Shown in pieces: positions 29,030-29,048 of a DNA stretch of 29,048 bases. The first letter of the stretch is position 1. Every line of letters starts with the position of its first letter. The stretch spans positions 1-29,048 of IMG/VR virus record IMGVR_UViG_3300025082_000047, one strand, 5' to 3'. The DNA comes from a virus. Position numbers and translations under genes: made by a program. The notes beneath the pieces were generated by a model that was not told the origin of the DNA, did not search any database, and was given only the letters and a program-made list of their open reading frames with translations.

Positions 29030-29048
29030 GGTGTTTTTATATAAAAAA

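Noticed and set aside
1-29048. tRNA genes, rRNA, CRISPR arrays, insertion sequences or an integron integrase
   Set aside because: I saw no cloverleaf with conserved tRNA arms, no regularly spaced direct repeats, no transposase and no tyrosine recombinase motif in any sizeable frame.

Overview
This window is about 29 kb of a tailed double-stranded DNA phage or prophage. The tail genes (long tape measure, tail tube, gpG/gpT-type frameshift chaperone, no sheath gene) point to a siphovirus-like particle. Shine-Dalgarno motifs, TATAAT boxes and TGA stops point to a bacterial host. The host cannot be named from the sequence. Integron-type cassettes at the left end would fit a gammaproteobacterium or another integron-bearing Gram-negative, but this is inference.

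Layout. (1) Positions 1-379 hold the end of one phage-like gene and a small HTH-like gene. (2) Positions about 385-2340 are compositionally foreign: an orphan small gene followed by five short promoterless ORFs, each bounded by attC-like sites. Each unit's first 9 bases are the reverse complement of its own terminal box, which is the defining geometry of integron gene cassettes. No integron integrase is present. (3) Positions 2370-9870 form the packaging and head module: small and large terminase, portal, Mu F-like minor head protein, scaffold, SU10-type major capsid protein, and four neck/connector genes. (4) Positions 9916-22476 form the tail module: tail tube, chaperone with an A AAA AAC -1 frameshift site, tape measure, a distal-tail protein carrying a recently inserted lectin-like domain, a large tail-tip protein, and a collagen-containing fibre. 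(5) Positions 22489-24469 look like a lysis or accessory block: a protein with one hydrophobic segment, a complete class 3 lipase, and a DUF5675-like protein. No standard endolysin, holin or spanin is recognisable. (6) Positions 24523-24777 encode an HTH/AT-hook protein with its own promoter, closed by a bidirectional terminator. (7) Positions 28970-24826 on the minus strand are a tightly overlapping early operon read from a promoter at about 29002-29029. It contains an ERF-family single-strand annealing protein, a coiled-coil partner, and eight or nine small unknown genes.

How it works together. Late genes on the plus strand are punctuated by a recurring element: a hairpin or T-tract running directly into a TATAAT-type -10 box, often extended by TGn. 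One such element stands before each of seven late transcription units, so termination and re-initiation seem to be coupled. The minus-strand operon converges on the late operon at about 24.79 kb.

The phage backbone is extraordinarily poor in CpG: one CpG between 3001 and 4320 and none in the minor head gene. The cassette region and the lectin-domain insert are not. This contrast makes both insertions visible by eye and is itself unexplained.
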